A stretch of 24,913 nucleotides of DNA from a virus: IMG/VR virus record IMGVR_UViG_3300021131_000045, positions 1 through 24,913 of that record; one strand, written 5' to 3'. Below, piece by piece: positions 16,682 through 23,287 of this stretch. Position 1 is the stretch's first letter. The number at the start of each line of letters is the position of its first letter. The notes beneath the pieces are model-generated. The model was given only the letters and a program-made list of their open reading frames with translations. It did not search any database and was not told the origin of the DNA. The position numbers and the translations under genes are program-made.

Positions 16682-18703
16682 ATGGAAAAAGACCGTTCGA
16701 TAGAATATTCAAGAGCAAATAGAATAAACAATTCTTCTTTGAAATCTTTGATAGGAAATAATTATATGAATGATAGGGGTATTGTTGGTTCTGTAACAAA
16801 AGCTATTTCCGATAAAACTGCGGCTAAAGCTACTCGTATAAAAGAAACACTTGATCCACTCAATATTATTAGTTCTTTACCTATTTTTGGTAACATATTG
16901 GCGTATGGTTTAGGTAAAGCAATGAATAGAAGTCAAAGAGATTTATATTATTTTACTGGAAGAGGAAAACCAAGAAAGCAACGTGAGAAGAAGGAAAGTG
17001 TAACAGAAGAAACGAAAAAGAAAACACCATCTCTTGGTAGGGTTATAGGTGGTTTAGATACTGCTTCATATACCTCAGTCTCTGAAGGTAACCAACAGAA
17101 ATTCAGAAGAGGTGATGGTCTTGCAAATTTGTTGGCTCGCCAATTGAATTTGATGAAAGCATACAACGAAGAAGAAAAAAAGTGGCGAAAACAAGAAATT
17201 AAAGCACAAAAAATTCGTGATAATGAGAGAATGGAATGGAATAAAAAGATATTATCTGCCGCAGGTATATCTTTTGCTGGTGGTCCAAATGAAAAAGAAG
17301 AAGAAGATGATGATGATAGTATTCTTGGTGACATATTATCAGCAGCCGGAGCCGCAGCAATAATTAAAAAAATGTTGGGCTGGGCTAAAAAATTATCTAG
17401 AAAAATAAGAAGATCCATATTTGGTCCATCAAAAAGAGAATTAGCTGAAGAAGATGAAAGAAGACGTACTACAACTCAAGAAGAGGAAAAACGTAGAGCC
17501 ACTACTGCAAATGAAGAACAGCGTCGGAGTACAGTAACCGAAGAAGATGAAAGAAGACGTACTACAACTCAAGAAGATGAAAGAAGACGTACTACAACTC
17601 AAGAAGAGGAAAACCGTAGAACCACTACTGCAAATGAAGAACCGCGTCGAAGTGCAGTAACCGAAGATGAAGAAGAAAAAAAGAAAAAAACATATAAAAA
17701 AATAACTTCTCCTTCTAAAGAACCTACTGAAATAAAAGTCAAATTAACCGCTGAAGGTAAATTTGATGAGAAGGCATATAGAACTGAAAGAATGCGTGAA
17801 ATGGTTTCTAGAAATGAATCATTGCGCCAAGATCAAAGATTAGGCCAAAAGAGAAGAATAGAAATAATTGATAAAGAAGTTCGTGATATTAAAAAGAACT
17901 TCAGTGAAGTTAAACAAAATGCTGTTCAAATGACACCAGAAGAAAAAAGAATAGCAAAACAAGAAGATGTTAGAAGAAGAATAATTGAACAAGAGAGGGG
18001 TGCAAGACCAGAACTTTCAGGTAAATCTGTTGCTGAAGCAAGAGCATCTGTTCAGAGTAAAGTCGATAATGCACCGAATGTTAGACCAGAAAAACCTGTA
18101 ATGCCTACACCGGTTACTGAAGGTGAACCTGCTTCCAAAACTGGTATTGAACCCGAAAAAATGGCAGCCAAATTTGCAACAAAAGTGTTATTAAAATCAC
18201 TCATTCAGGATATACCTGTTGCTGGTCAACTTTTAACATTAGGTTTTTCTGGATATAGAGCAGTACAAGGTGATTATAGTGGTGCGCTATTGGAATTAGG
18301 TGGGTTAATACCAGTTTTAAATACGGCAAGCAACCTAGCCCTTATGGTACATGATTCAGTAAAATCACTTCCTGAACAAAAAACAGAAGATGATGCCAGA
18401 CCAAGGGGTAATAAACCAGATTTACCACCTGCATTTTTGCCACCAGGAGAAAGACCTTCTGCAACACCAATGCCTGCTACACCAAATCCAGTAACACAAA
18501 AGGCTGTGCAAGAGATAAGAAGAAATCAAGACGAAAAAAGGAATGCAGCAGCAAGACCCACATTGGGTGTTATTGATAATTCACAGTCGCAAACCAATGT
18601 CATGAAAGGTAAAGATAATGTTTCTTATGGTGGAAGTTTCAATGTCCGCAATAAAGAAAGCACCTTTGCTTGGGTTTCAAAAATGAGTACCCGTCAGGTA
18701 TAA
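16682..18703 (+). CDS. Second tape-measure/hub-like tail protein (673 aa)
   Basis: A very charged, helical protein. Residues ~120-175 (GLDTASYTSVSEG, GDGLANLLARQLNLMKAYNE) resemble the same region of the preceding gene, so the two share an N-terminal module. An acidic patch at ~204-212 precedes a hydrophobic helix (LGDILSAAGAAAIIKKMLGW, ~213-233). Residues 257-328 are a repeat region built on EDERRRTTTQ. Residues ~500-565 form a hydrophobic, Gly-rich segment (LIQDIPVAGQLLTLGFSGYR, GALLELGGLIPVLNTASNLA) typical of tape-measure C-terminal parts that enter membranes. The end is Pro-rich, then STFAWVSKMSTRQV. It starts 10 nt after the previous gene and ends this operon. Tape measure or gp29-like hub protein is the best guess; no homologue was checked. 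Confidence 0.72.
   Translation: MEKDRSIEYSRANRINNSSLKSLIGNNYMNDRGIVGSVTKAISDKTAAKATRIKETLDPLNIISSLPIFGNILAYGLGKAMNRSQRDLYYFTGRGKPRKQREKKESVTEETKKKTPSLGRVIGGLDTASYTSVSEGNQQKFRRGDGLANLLARQLNLMKAYNEEEKKWRKQEIKAQKIRDNERMEWNKKILSAAGISFAGGPNEKEEEDDDDSILGDILSAAGAAAIIKKMLGWAKKLSRKIRRSIFGPSKRELAEEDERRRTTTQEEEKRRATTANEEQRRSTVTEEDERRRTTTQEDERRRTTTQEEENRRTTTANEEPRRSAVTEDEEEKKKKTYKKITSPSKEPTEIKVKLTAEGKFDEKAYRTERMREMVSRNESLRQDQRLGQKRRIEIIDKEVRDIKKNFSEVKQNAVQMTPEEKRIAKQEDVRRRIIEQERGARPELSGKSVAEARASVQSKVDNAPNVRPEKPVMPTPVTEGEPASKTGIEPEKMAAKFATKVLLKSLIQDIPVAGQLLTLGFSGYRAVQGDYSGALLELGGLIPVLNTASNLALMVHDSVKSLPEQKTEDDARPRGNKPDLPPAFLPPGERPSATPMPATPNPVTQKAVQEIRRNQDEKRNAAARPTLGVIDNSQSQTNVMKGKDNVSYGGSFNVRNKESTFAWVSKMSTRQV
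17450..17665 (+). repeat. In-frame nested repeats, 93 + 30 + 93 bp
   Basis: A 93-bp unit (17450-17542) recurs at 17573-17665 with a few substitutions. Between them, at 17543-17572, lies an extra copy of the first 30 bp of the unit. The 30-bp submotif encodes EDERRRTTTQ, so the protein has an imperfect 10-residue helical repeat. The spacing keeps the reading frame. Confidence 0.93.
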
Positions 18704-18730
18704 AAAAAAGACCCGCATTGCGCGGGTCTT
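18702..18730 (-). terminator. Rho-independent terminator of gp32
   Basis: The minus strand forms a 9-bp stem (AAGACCCGC / GCGGGTCTT) with a 5-nt loop, followed directly by a run of eight T. It sits 24 nt after the gp32 stop. In the plus direction only TCTT follows the stem, so it should terminate the convergent tail operon weakly, if at all. Confidence 0.93.
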
Positions 18731-18753
18731 GAATACCAAATATCTAGTATTGG

Positions 18754-19647
18754 TTAGTCGGCTTCAGCCAACTTAGAGAAGTAAGACAGATCATCCTCAT
18801 CTTCACTAGAAGCGATACTAACTTCAGCCTTGGGCTTTCGTGCTTCTTCACGGGCCGTCTCACGGATAGTCTCCACCGTAGTCTTGGGAGCAGGTGTTTC
18901 ACCATTTAGACCAAGAGCCTTTTCAAGGCGACCTTTCAGTTCATCATAAGTCTTGAATTCCTTATCAGAGATAAGTTCCTTCAATGAGAATTCTGCATTG
19001 AAAACCTTTTCCATCTTTGCATCATCATTGAAAAGAGGAGCAGGATCTTCAAACTCCGAACGGTCATAGTTTTGATAACCTTCGACCTTACGAATCTTGA
19101 TCTTGAAGTTAGCACCGTTCCACAGATCAAACGGATTGATGGGCTTTTCATCATCAAATTGAGGATTCATTGCTTCAGTGATCTTGTCGAAAATCTTTGC
19201 ACCGAAACGGAACAGTTTGACCTGCCCTTCATTTTCGGGATGCTTTGGATCAGAAACAATATACACATTGGCGATATAGTTCAGCTTACGCTTTTGTTCA
19301 CGGACAATCGCCTTGTTAGCCTCGATGCCAGAATTCCACAGTTTGTTGTTATGCTCACAAACAGGGCATTGCTGGTTACGGGTAGTAAGGCAGTTGTCAA
19401 TCAGCCAACCACCAGGTCCCTTGAAACCGTGCTTGAAAGTCTTGATCCAAGGAAGTGAATCATCACCATCAATACCAGGTGCAGGGAGAAAACGAATCGT
19501 AGCCATACCATTTCCAGCCTTGTCTACTTCAGGCTTCCAGAAATTGTCTTTGCTATCGGATGCTTCGGTGTTTTGGAGGGAGGTAATTGCTTTGGCGAGT
19601 GCATCGAAATTACCAGATTGACGCTTGAGATTTGCAAATGAAGACAT
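18754..19647 (-). CDS. 32: Single-stranded DNA-binding protein gp32
   Basis: A 297-residue homologue of T4 gp32 (301 residues). It has a basic N-terminal cooperativity region (FANLKRQSG), the core opening KDNFWKPEVDKAGNGMATIR then FLPAPG, and a zinc-binding section FKHGFKGPGGWLIDNC followed by QQCPVC, matching the His-Cys-Cys-Cys set of T4 gp32. Further core motifs are VYIVSDPKHPENEGQVKLFR and NPFDLWNGANFKIKIRK. The C-terminus is acidic (SSEDEDDLSYFSKLAEAD), the region that recruits gp59 and other replication proteins. GC content and codon choice are higher than in the tail genes, fitting high expression. The leader carries three 11-bp repeats next to the ribosome-binding site. It has its own terminator. 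Confidence 0.96.
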   Translation of the reverse strand: MSSFANLKRQSGNFDALAKAITSLQNTEASDSKDNFWKPEVDKAGNGMATIRFLPAPGIDGDDSLPWIKTFKHGFKGPGGWLIDNCLTTRNQQCPVCEHNNKLWNSGIEANKAIVREQKRKLNYIANVYIVSDPKHPENEGQVKLFRFGAKIFDKITEAMNPQFDDEKPINPFDLWNGANFKIKIRKVEGYQNYDRSEFEDPAPLFNDDAKMEKVFNAEFSLKELISDKEFKTYDELKGRLEKALGLNGETPAPKTTVETIRETAREEARKPKAEVSIASSEDEDDLSYFSKLAEAD

Positions 19648-19656
19648 AATTTTTCC

Positions 19657-19689
19657 TTATTAACGGATTATAAACGGATTATTAACGGA
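19657..19689 (-). promoter_or_regulatory. 32: Triple 11-bp leader repeat upstream of gp32, candidate autoregulatory operator
   Basis: On the minus strand TCCGTTAATAA, TCCGTTTATAA and TCCGTTAATAA follow head to tail, the last running into GGAAAAATT and the gp32 ATG at 19647. T4 gp32 represses its own translation by coating an unstructured A/U-rich leader with short repeats, so an equivalent operator is plausible. The repeats are directly visible; the role is inferred. Confidence 0.6.
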
Positions 19690-19715
19690 ATGTATCACAA
19701 ACTACTCATAATCAA
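19689..19715 (-). promoter_or_regulatory. Possible promoter of gp32 (extended -10)
   Basis: The minus strand shows TTGATT, a 15-nt spacer and TGATACATT (extended -10 form). Spacing is short and the match imperfect. If used, the transcript would begin within or just before the triple repeat. An inverted repeat AGTGTA-N5-TACACT at 19720-19736 lies just upstream, directly after the esterase stop. Confidence 0.35.
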
Positions 19716-19737
19716 CTACAGTGTATATACTACACTA

Positions 19738-20262
19738 CTATTTAGCCTGTGTCAAGAACTTTATAACCAGGCTAAAATCTTTTTGAAACCTGTGATCAGC
19801 ACCATCGACAATAGTATATGGTGCACCAACTGCATGACACCTTGCAACTGACATAGTGTGATCGATTACATCATCATGCCTTGCAAAGAAGTATACATTG
19901 TTCTTGCTTATTGATGCATCTTCATACTTGTCGAGGATTTCTTGAGGAATACCATACCTTGCAAGAGAAAATTTGGGGCTCATGCAAGGATTGATAATGA
20001 CTGCACCTGCACCATATGTTTCTGCAAGACGGGTTGCTGTCCAACCACCAAGGGATGTACCAACAAAAACAAGTTCGATATCTTCATGCAGACGGTCGAT
20101 AAGGAGCATATCCACTTGATCTGTGATGTACTGATATGCTACATCAGGGTCAATGTCAGCATCAAATGAGTATGCATCCAAACCTGCATCCTTGAGCATT
20201 TGCAGCTTGTCAGAGTTAGCAGATGAAGCATATCCGTGGCAGTAGATGACAACTTTATTCAT
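19738..20262 (-). CDS. YqiA/YcfP-like alpha/beta-hydrolase (putative esterase)
   Basis: The start is the ATG at 20260-20262 (MNKVVIYCHGYASS), preceded by a strong GGAGG; the longer frame begins at a TTG overlapping that site. The 174-residue protein has the small-hydrolase signature: IYCHGYASSANSDK near the N-terminus, the nucleophile elbow GTSLGG, an acid in ARHDDVIDH and a terminal His in GADHRF, giving a plausible Ser-Asp-His triad. The length and the YCHGY...SDK opening match the YqiA/UPF0227 esterases. The substrate is unknown. It is transcribed from a consensus sigma70 promoter at 20285-20313 and lies upstream of gp32, suggesting early expression. Such enzymes are not standard T4 core genes, so it is an accessory gene probably taken from a bacterium. 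Confidence 0.82.
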   Translation of the reverse strand: MNKVVIYCHGYASSANSDKLQMLKDAGLDAYSFDADIDPDVAYQYITDQVDMLLIDRLHEDIELVFVGTSLGGWTATRLAETYGAGAVIINPCMSPKFSLARYGIPQEILDKYEDASISKNNVYFFARHDDVIDHTMSVARCHAVGAPYTIVDGADHRFQKDFSLVIKFLTQAK

Positions 20263-20284
20263 AAAATCCTCCAATCACAGTTAC

Positions 20285-20313
20285 ATTATAACACACGTTC
20301 GGCTACTTGTCAA
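20285..20313 (-). promoter_or_regulatory. Perfect-consensus sigma70 promoter for the esterase gene
   Basis: The minus strand reads TTGACA, exactly 17 nt, TATAAT. It overlaps the stop codon of the upstream gene (20310-20312) and lies about 20 nt before the esterase ATG. It likely also drives gp32. This is an unmodified host-type early promoter. Confidence 0.85.
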
Positions 20314-20873
20314 TCTTCTTTTGGGTGACCCATCATGATCTTGGTATGCATATGCCCACCAATTTCTCTTTCATAATGTTCACCATCTTCGTGGGGCTTG
20401 ACCTGTTTGTTCAATAACTTACCTGCTTTGTTTGATGGAATAACTGGCACACCAATCTTCTTCTTCAGATGTTCAGCAGCACCAGAGAATTCACCCCATG
20501 CTCTCTTTTGTTCATGGTCTTCTAGGGTTGTTTTTCTCCAATCCTTCTTACCTTGTTCTGAGCCATCTGTTCCTGAACCAATAGACTTTCTTCCATGCTG
20601 TTTCTTGTATAGATTGACTGCGCTGATCTTGCCATTGCGGCGAACAGCCTTGATTGCAGCATGAGAAATGTCATGATGGATAGCATCCGATTCTTCTTTT
20701 GAACCGGATTTTTTTCCACCATAACCACCAATGTTTGCATACGATTTGTGCAAGATATCATGGATTTCCTGACGATGCTGTTCACGAAACTTCTCATGAT
20801 TTGGATTGATACCAATGGACAGAACTCTTTCCAAAAGTAAATCTTCGTTCAGGAACGATTTAAAGGTATGCAT
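20310..20873 (-). CDS. Unrecognised protein with T4-type capsid-targeting N-terminus (putative co-packaged internal head protein)
   Basis: The product (187 aa) begins MHTFKSFLNEDLLLE. This fits the capsid-targeting sequence of T4 internal proteins, of the MKTYQEFIAEA type, which ends in an (L/I)-x-E site cut by prohead protease gp21; here the cut would follow LNE. The body contains SYANIGGYGGKKSGSK, GKISAVNLYKKQHGRKSIGS and HYEREIGGHMHTKIM, is basic and His-rich, and has no membrane segment. A loose resemblance to phage acetyltransferase-like proteins around the GKISAVNLYK part is noted but not relied on. A GATAAATA late-type box lies 24 nt upstream, fitting late expression and packaging, unlike its early-type neighbours. 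If correct, it would be injected with the DNA. Function is unknown. Confidence 0.65.
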   Translation of the reverse strand: MHTFKSFLNEDLLLERVLSIGINPNHEKFREQHRQEIHDILHKSYANIGGYGGKKSGSKEESDAIHHDISHAAIKAVRRNGKISAVNLYKKQHGRKSIGSGTDGSEQGKKDWRKTTLEDHEQKRAWGEFSGAAEHLKKKIGVPVIPSNKAGKLLNKQVKPHEDGEHYEREIGGHMHTKIMMGHPKED

Positions 20874-20897
20874 TGGTATCTTCCAGTAAATAATGAA

Positions 20898-20905
20898 TAT
20901 TTATC
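20898..20905 (-). promoter_or_regulatory. Candidate T4-type late promoter upstream of the putative internal head protein
   Basis: The minus strand reads GATAAATA, one base from TATAAATA, 24 nt before the ATG at 20873. It overlaps the stop codon of the upstream nucleotidase gene. Spacing is close to that of the CATAAATA box before the gp48-like gene. Confidence 0.45.
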
Positions 20906-21389
20906 CGTAAAGAATACTGTCTAGCATAGCGATAGTAGTCAATGCATCTTTGTGGTGAATTGCAATACCACCAGCCTTGCGCCAGTCATCAATGACCGAT
21001 TCTGTATCATCAATAATGATGGATTGTGGATCTGCCCACATCTTCTTTTTTGATTTACCCGGAGTAAAATTACGCGGATAAAAAATAGAATGCTTGTCTA
21101 ACCAAAAACCCTTTTGCCTGCACAGTTCTGCATGGCTGTCTTCCCTTGCAGTAGAAGAAAGAATCTCTACTGGGCAATGTATTGTCATCAGATGAGACAG
21201 GAGAAGAGGTGCATCAGGCATCATTTCCAAAGTTGCAAAGTTCTTACCTTTGATGAATTCTGCAAAGTTTTTACCAAACTCCTTTGAGTTGGTGTGTCTC
21301 TCAGGAAAATTACCAAAGAGTTCCCTGTATCTCTTTGCAAAGTTACAGATTACACCATCCATGTCTAGAAAAATTGTATAGTTACGCAT
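20901..21389 (-). CDS. HAD-family 5'(3')-deoxyribonucleotidase-like phosphatase
   Basis: I choose the ATG at 21387-21389 (MRNYTIFLDMDGVICNF); it overlaps the gp59 stop by 8 nt, whereas the longer frame would run far into gp59. The 162-residue product has the HAD motifs: DMDGV (nucleophile and acid Asp), LSSTA (motif II Ser/Thr), a Lys-rich KSKKKMW region, and IIIDDTESVIDDW (motif IV acidic pair). Size and motif layout fit the NT5C group that dephosphorylates (deoxy)nucleoside monophosphates, though the substrate is not provable from sequence. A role in adjusting nucleotide pools during phage replication is likely, given co-transcription with gp59 and the gp33 candidate. Confidence 0.8.
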   Translation of the reverse strand: MRNYTIFLDMDGVICNFAKRYRELFGNFPERHTNSKEFGKNFAEFIKGKNFATLEMMPDAPLLLSHLMTIHCPVEILSSTAREDSHAELCRQKGFWLDKHSIFYPRNFTPGKSKKKMWADPQSIIIDDTESVIDDWRKAGGIAIHHKDALTTIAMLDSILYG

Positions 21390-21981
21390 ATGACACTGCT
21401 TCCTTGAGAATGTTCTTGAATTTTGGTTTATCGTAGACCATAAATGGTGTATACTTTTCAACTTTCATACACCAGTTTGGCCAAATAATATCATCATTGA
21501 TCTTTTTATTCCACATGGGAAAAAACTTCATCAGATCATTCAGTATTGCCAGTGTTTCTATTGCAACATCACCTGCCATCGTCTTGTGCAACAATACAGG
21601 ATACTGCCCATCGACAACCTTCAACATGGCTTCAGGATCATCTTCAATCAAGTCTTCCAGATCACTCTTGAATTTATATGTCAATGATTGGTTCACCTTC
21701 TGCCATTTCATGTAACAGGCTTCACCTTCGGTTGTCATAATATCACCAATCCATTTTGCATCTTGATATACAAAGTTCGACACATAGTAATTCTTCAGTT
21801 CATCCATAGAATACTTCCGAGAAAGTTTGTAGAAACTATACTTTCCCTTGTTCTTCATGAACATATCCTGAGTTACATTTGTCTTGGCATTATACTTGAA
21901 GTAATTATAGGACTTTGTGGTGAAATGCAATTTGATGGCATTGAATAGTGCAAAAGCACCAAATCCAGTTCCGTCACTCAT
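21382..21981 (-). CDS. 59: Replicative helicase loader gp59
   Basis: A 199-residue basic protein matching the T4 gp59 family (217 residues): FALFNAIKLHFTTKSYNYFK, a central KGKYSFYKLSRKYSMDELKN, NFVYQDAKWIGDIMTTEGEA and LAILNDLMKFFPMWNKKIND, with a WPNWCMKVEKYTPFM end. gp59 loads the gp41 helicase on gp32-coated forks. T4 also keeps genes 32, 59 and 33 together, and here gp59 overlaps the gp33 candidate by ATGA and is followed by the nucleotidase. Confidence is high from motif plus context. Confidence 0.9.
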   Translation of the reverse strand: MSDGTGFGAFALFNAIKLHFTTKSYNYFKYNAKTNVTQDMFMKNKGKYSFYKLSRKYSMDELKNYYVSNFVYQDAKWIGDIMTTEGEACYMKWQKVNQSLTYKFKSDLEDLIEDDPEAMLKVVDGQYPVLLHKTMAGDVAIETLAILNDLMKFFPMWNKKINDDIIWPNWCMKVEKYTPFMVYDKPKFKNILKEAVSYA

Positions 21982-22199
21982 AGCGGCAGCTTAGATGTTT
22001 TCTTCAATAGGTTGATAGACTGGGCTTCTTCACGAATACGGGCTTTGAGTTTTGTGGTAATCAGTGTTGCTGCTACTTCGATCTCAATACCCGTATCTTC
22101 ACAATACTGGACGATTGCTTCCATACAATGTACATTCTGTTCATCCGCAAGTCTTTCTATCAGATGACTGAATTCAGTAATTTCATCACGGCTAGGCAT
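21978..22199 (-). CDS. 33: Putative late-transcription co-activator gp33
   Basis: A 73-residue helical protein (SRDEITEFSHLIERLADEQN, HCMEAIVQYCEDTGIEIEVA, TLITTKLKARIREEAQSINL, ending TSKLPL). This matches my memory of the small protein annotated as gp33 in aquatic T4-like phages. gp33 bridges RNA polymerase and the sliding clamp at late promoters. The location directly before gp59, as in T4, supports the call, but a protein of this size is easy to mis-assign. It is the first gene of an operon driven by a consensus sigma70 promoter at 22221-22249 and overlaps gp59 by ATGA. Confidence 0.6.
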   Translation of the reverse strand: MPSRDEITEFSHLIERLADEQNVHCMEAIVQYCEDTGIEIEVAATLITTKLKARIREEAQSINLLKKTSKLPL

Positions 22200-22220
22200 A
22201 ATATAACCTCAAAAAATTAT

Positions 22221-22249
22221 ATAATAGCAAACAAAATGCAAAATGTCAA
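22221..22249 (-). promoter_or_regulatory. Consensus sigma70 promoter for the gp33-gp59-nucleotidase operon
   Basis: The minus strand shows TTGACA, 17 nt, TATTAT, ending 22 nt before the gp33-candidate ATG. The -35 box overlaps the end of the SleB-like gene. A TTGAGG sequence between the promoter and the ATG supplies the ribosome-binding site. Confidence 0.8.
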
Positions 22250-22728
22250 GTTCTGAATTCAGAGTAAAAAATATGATTTCCAATTTGTGTAACTTTTTTT
22301 AATTTCCAGTTAGGGTTAATTTTATTGTTGTGATAAAATAAAGCATTCTTTCTGTATAATCCAATATGCGTGTAACCATCCATTGCCTTTTTGGCAACGT
22401 ACATAGATTCTTCCCATGCATACTGATCTGTGATTTTTCTATTCTTCATGCCAGTCCATGAGAACTGATATGTTTTACCATTATTCTGGTAGACTACTTC
22501 ACAAACAGTTTTAGGAAATCTAGGATCATTAAGGCGATTCAATACGACCTGAGAGACTGCGCTCTTACCTTCAAAAGATTCATATGCTGCTTCATGGTAG
22601 ATATTCTTTGCCATGCAGTAGATTTCTTTATTCAATTCAGGTGAATAATTCAGTGGATCATTATTCAAGAACATACCAAACAAATAACAAACAGTGAAGG
22701 TAAATGCAGTGAATATAGGTTTCTGCAT
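22246..22728 (-). CDS. SleB/CwlJ-type cell-wall hydrolase (putative endolysin) with N-terminal hydrophobic segment
   Basis: A 160-residue protein with the Hydrolase_2 (SleB) pattern: MAKNIYHEAAYESFEGKSAV with the likely catalytic Glu in YHEA, SQVVLNRLNDPRFPKTVCEV, VYQNNGKTYQFSWTG, and C-terminal ALFYHN. These enzymes cleave the glycan strand of peptidoglycan (lytic transglycosylase type). Residues ~5-21 (IFTAFTFTVCYLFGMFL) form a hydrophobic segment with no clear signal-peptidase site, so a signal-anchor or SAR-type export is plausible. No holin is visible in the window. It follows the outer-membrane protein gene with a hairpin between them. This is likely the lysis enzyme, or a second wall-opening enzyme beside the tail glucosaminidase. 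Confidence 0.85.
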   Translation of the reverse strand: MQKPIFTAFTFTVCYLFGMFLNNDPLNYSPELNKEIYCMAKNIYHEAAYESFEGKSAVSQVVLNRLNDPRFPKTVCEVVYQNNGKTYQFSWTGMKNRKITDQYAWEESMYVAKKAMDGYTHIGLYRKNALFYHNNKINPNWKLKKVTQIGNHIFYSEFRT

Positions 22729-22754
22729 TGTTTTCTCTTGTAGTTAAAGAAGGT

Positions 22755-22779
22755 GGCCGTTTTCAAAGAAGAAACGGCC
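22755..22779 (-). terminator. Hairpin between the outer-membrane protein and SleB-like genes
   Basis: The stem GGCCGTTT / AAACGGCC (8 bp, 9-nt loop) stands 17 nt after the outer-membrane protein stop. On the minus strand it is followed by ACCTTCTTTAAC, only a weak T tract, so it may be a leaky terminator or an mRNA-stabilising hairpin. Confidence 0.5.
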
Positions 22780-22795
22780 AAACTTATCTACATGA

Positions 22796-23230
22796 TCAGA
22801 AGCTATACTTCAGACCAGCAGCAACGACATTCCCACGGAGATTACCGTGATTTTGAATGTCTATATTATGCATCACAGTTCCAACAACCGAAACGCTCTT
22901 GGTGATAGGATATGCAACAGCAAGACCACCACCTGCAACAAATCCATCAACACCGTGTTCCATATTAACCTTGGTAACACTCACGCGGGGACCAATGGTA
23001 AATGCACCAAATCGAAAATCTTTACCAACACTGGCACTATAAGTACGATAAAGATCCTTGGCATAACCAAGTTCACCTGCAACTGCAAGACCTGCAACTT
23101 CTGTGCCCACAGCAACACCAGTAAAGTCCTTATGGAAAGCATTATCATGCCCAGCGAGTACAGAAATATCTGCACCAAAGGCAACTGAAGATGCGAACAA
23201 CAGCGAAATACCAATCATAGACTTCTTCAT
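22796..23230 (-). CDS. Phage-encoded small outer-membrane beta-barrel protein with signal peptide
   Basis: The N-terminus MKKSMIGISLLFASSVAFGA is a textbook Sec signal peptide with cleavage expected after FGA. The mature ~124 residues alternate in beta-strand fashion with repeated Gly-rich turns (GVAVGTEVAGLAVAGELGYA, FRFGAFTIGPRVSVTKV, GFVAGGGLAVAYPI) and end in KYSF, the terminal Phe recognised by the BAM machinery. This predicts an 8-strand OmpA/Ail/Lom-size barrel. Such phage proteins can alter the host surface, for example by blocking superinfection, but no specific role is shown. It has a good ribosome-binding site (AAGGAG) and lies directly downstream of the tmRNA, with which it may share a promoter. 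It is not a T4 core gene, so it is probably acquired. Confidence 0.85.
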   Translation of the reverse strand: MKKSMIGISLLFASSVAFGADISVLAGHDNAFHKDFTGVAVGTEVAGLAVAGELGYAKDLYRTYSASVGKDFRFGAFTIGPRVSVTKVNMEHGVDGFVAGGGLAVAYPITKSVSVVGTVMHNIDIQNHGNLRGNVVAAGLKYSF

Positions 23231-23258
23231 AACAACTCCTTAAAGATTTAAGAAAATA

Positions 23259-23287
23259 CCAGGTGATTGGGTAAAAAGGACACCTGG
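23259..23287 (-). terminator. Hairpin at the 3' end of the tmRNA gene (processing site or terminator)
   Basis: The minus strand forms CCAGGTG / CACCTGG, 7 bp with a 15-nt loop, followed by TATTTTCTT. It lies 12-40 nt after the P5-like tag hairpin. It could be an intrinsic terminator or a structural helix of the tmRNA; the loop is long for a terminator. Confidence 0.5.

Noticed and set aside
16948-17418. 156-codon minus-strand frame inside the second tape-measure-like gene
   Set aside because: Ser/Phe-rich antisense of a Lys/Glu-rich gene; the plus-strand frame is much longer and in operon order.
21390-21461. N-terminal extension of the nucleotidase gene
   Set aside because: It runs inside gp59 in another frame, lacks similarity to HAD proteins and the internal ATG at 21389 directly precedes the DMDGV motif.
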